Positions 5,384 to 6,687 of a DNA stretch of 6,687 nucleotides are shown here, piece by piece; positions within the stretch are counted from its first letter, which is position 1, and the number at the start of each line of letters is the position of its first letter. Location of the stretch: NCBI GenBank assembly GCA_013151115.1, contig JAADIW010000135.1, positions 1 to 6,687 on the forward strand, given 5' to 3'. The stretch is from Caldisericota bacterium. GTDB lineage: Bacteria > Bipolaricaulota > Bipolaricaulia > Bipolaricaulales > Bipolaricaulaceae. A program made the translations under genes and the position numbers. Under the pieces are notes generated by a model that did no database searches, had not been told where the DNA came from, and saw nothing but the letters and a program-made list of their open reading frames with translations.

Positions 5384-6687
5384 ATGAGACTCTGTTCCGT
5401 CGTTTTTCTTTTGTCACTCGGCCTCGTGGCCGCCGGCGCGGAGGTCCACATCGAGGCGAGCTTCAACCCCGAGGACCATACGATCTCGGGGATCCAAACC
5501 GTGGCCTTCGGGGAGGCGCCCCGGGACGCGTACTTCCTGCTCCTCGCCAACCTGGGACGGGAGCCCAACCCCCACCTCTCGGGGAGGCTCCGGGATGAGG
5601 CCTACCCCTACGGTTTCGACCCCTCGTGGACGGAGATCGACCGTGTGCTCTGGCGGGGGGAGGGGACGGAGGAGGAACTGGATTACGAGCTACTCCCGTT
5701 TCCCCCGGTCATGCAGACCTACTCGCTGGAGGACGGAATCCTCCACGTGGAGCTCCCCGAGGGGCAGGCCGGGACGCTGGTGATCCGCTTCCGCACCAAG
5801 TTCCCCGCGACCTCCATGGGGGAACCGGGCAGGATCGGGGCGATCCACACCTGGAGGTTCGGTTGGCACCCGATCCCCTATCCCGCCGCCCCCGACGCCT
5901 GGGAGGAGTACGGGTTCAGGCTCCCGACGCACCGGTACTCGTTGGAGCTCTCCCTCCCCGCGGGCTGGACCGCCGCCCTCCCCGGAGATCGGGTCGCCGC
6001 CGAGGAGCGCGGCGAACGCGTGGTCTACACCGTGGAGTGGGACCGCCCCGTCCGCGCCCCGTCTTTATACCTCGCGCCCGAGGGCGGGCTGGGCTCGTTC
6101 ACCCTCGCGGTCGGGGGGGTGACGCTGGAGGGCTGGTACCTCCCGGGCTACGAGGACGAGGTCCGGGCCCTGGCCACCCGTGCCGCGGAGATCCTCGCCT
6201 GGTACGGGGAGCGCTTCGGAGCGTGTCCCTACGGGAGGGTGATCCTCGCCATGCACCCCAACGAGTCCGGGGCGAGCTTCGCCGCCGACGGCATCGTCTT
6301 CCTCTCCCGGTGGTACTTCGATCGCATGGACCTGTCCGCCAAGGGGATCCTCTCCCGGGTGACCGGGTTCGTGTTGGCCCACGAGCTCGCACACCTGTGG
6401 TGGGGGATCGGCGTGGGGGTGGACTTCAACGCCGAGAATTGGCTTTCGGAGGCCTTCGCGCAGTACCTCGCCGTCTCCTGGTTCGAGGACACCTATGGGG
6501 CGGAAGGGGGCAACACCTTCGTCCCCGAACTGAAGGGCCTGGGAGAGGAGATGGCGGAGAAGATGCTCGGCTTCGTGAACCTGCGGGAGCACATGATCGA
6601 GCTCCCCTATCTCCGCACGGCCTTCCTGGGGTTCGACGAGGCGGTGGTGAAACCGTACAAGGACGTGCGCTACCACAACGCCGATTA
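5384..6687 (+). CDS. Secreted M1-family (gluzincin) zinc metallopeptidase, N-terminal part (cut by window edge)
   Basis: The frame runs open to the right edge (434 codons plus 2 nt). A signal peptide is clear: MRLCSVVFLLSLGLVAAGA, with an A-G-A cleavage site before Glu20, so the product is exported; no lipobox is seen. Residues 20-250 are beta-rich, as in the M1 N-terminal domain. The catalytic domain carries HELAH (333-337) and, after 18 residues, Glu356 in NWLSEAFAQYL, the exact HExxH-x18-E zinc site of family M1, with Glu334 as general base. The GxMEN exopeptidase motif expected about 30 residues earlier is replaced by GASFAADGIVFL (296-307), without its Glu. The region that should hold the catalytic Tyr begins at the window edge. 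The ATG at 5384 has GGGAGGGG 3 nt upstream. The gene lies 15 nt after the corC-like gene, indicating one transcript. The fold is confident; substrate and aminopeptidase activity are not. Confidence 0.88.
   Translation, partial: MRLCSVVFLLSLGLVAAGAEVHIEASFNPEDHTISGIQTVAFGEAPRDAYFLLLANLGREPNPHLSGRLRDEAYPYGFDPSWTEIDRVLWRGEGTEEELDYELLPFPPVMQTYSLEDGILHVELPEGQAGTLVIRFRTKFPATSMGEPGRIGAIHTWRFGWHPIPYPAAPDAWEEYGFRLPTHRYSLELSLPAGWTAALPGDRVAAEERGERVVYTVEWDRPVRAPSLYLAPEGGLGSFTLAVGGVTLEGWYLPGYEDEVRALATRAAEILAWYGERFGACPYGRVILAMHPNESGASFAADGIVFLSRWYFDRMDLSAKGILSRVTGFVLAHELAHLWWGIGVGVDFNAENWLSEAFAQYLAVSWFEDTYGAEGGNTFVPELKGLGEEMAEKMLGFVNLREHMIELPYLRTAFLGFDEAVVKPYKDVRYHNAD

Overview
The window comes from a GC-rich bacterium (roughly two thirds G+C by eye, strong G/C preference at third codon positions, frequent GTG/TTG starts). 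Nothing in it fixes the phylum. The GC-rich, thermophile-like Ffh M domain and unusual housekeeping motifs suggest an uncultured lineage, for example a Bipolaricaulota-like one, but that is only a guess. The window is almost fully coding and is mostly conserved housekeeping. I see no tRNA, rRNA, CRISPR array, insertion sequence or phage gene, and no clear new multi-gene system.

Layout: two gene groups diverge from a spacer at about 3925-4075. Leftward (minus strand) runs a tight six-gene series: accB (biotin carrier of acetyl-CoA carboxylase), accC (biotin carboxylase), ffh (SRP54 GTPase), rpsP (ribosomal protein bS16), a small KhpA-like gene with a degenerate KH domain, and trmD (tRNA m1G37 methyltransferase, cut by the left edge). 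Rightward (plus strand) run a CorC/HlyC-type CNNM-CBS membrane protein and, 15 nt after it, a secreted M1-family zinc peptidase cut by the right edge.

How they work together: ffh-rpsP-khpA-(rimM)-trmD is a widespread bacterial translation and targeting cluster. Here it lacks rimM at its usual place and sits directly downstream of accBC, so the first committed step of fatty acid synthesis could share a transcript with co-translational membrane targeting and ribosome/tRNA maturation. The plus-strand pair is envelope-directed: a membrane transporter or regulator and an exported peptidase.

Points worth a second look: both glycines of the KH GxxG loop are lost in the KhpA-like protein; several Ffh residues at the SRP GTPase active site differ from consensus; the Glu of the M1 exopeptidase motif is missing although the zinc site is intact; rpsP and khpA overlap in a low-complexity tail; and the divergent control region has an inverted repeat over the accB -10 box and an in-frame start-stop codon pair just before the TTG start of the corC-like gene.
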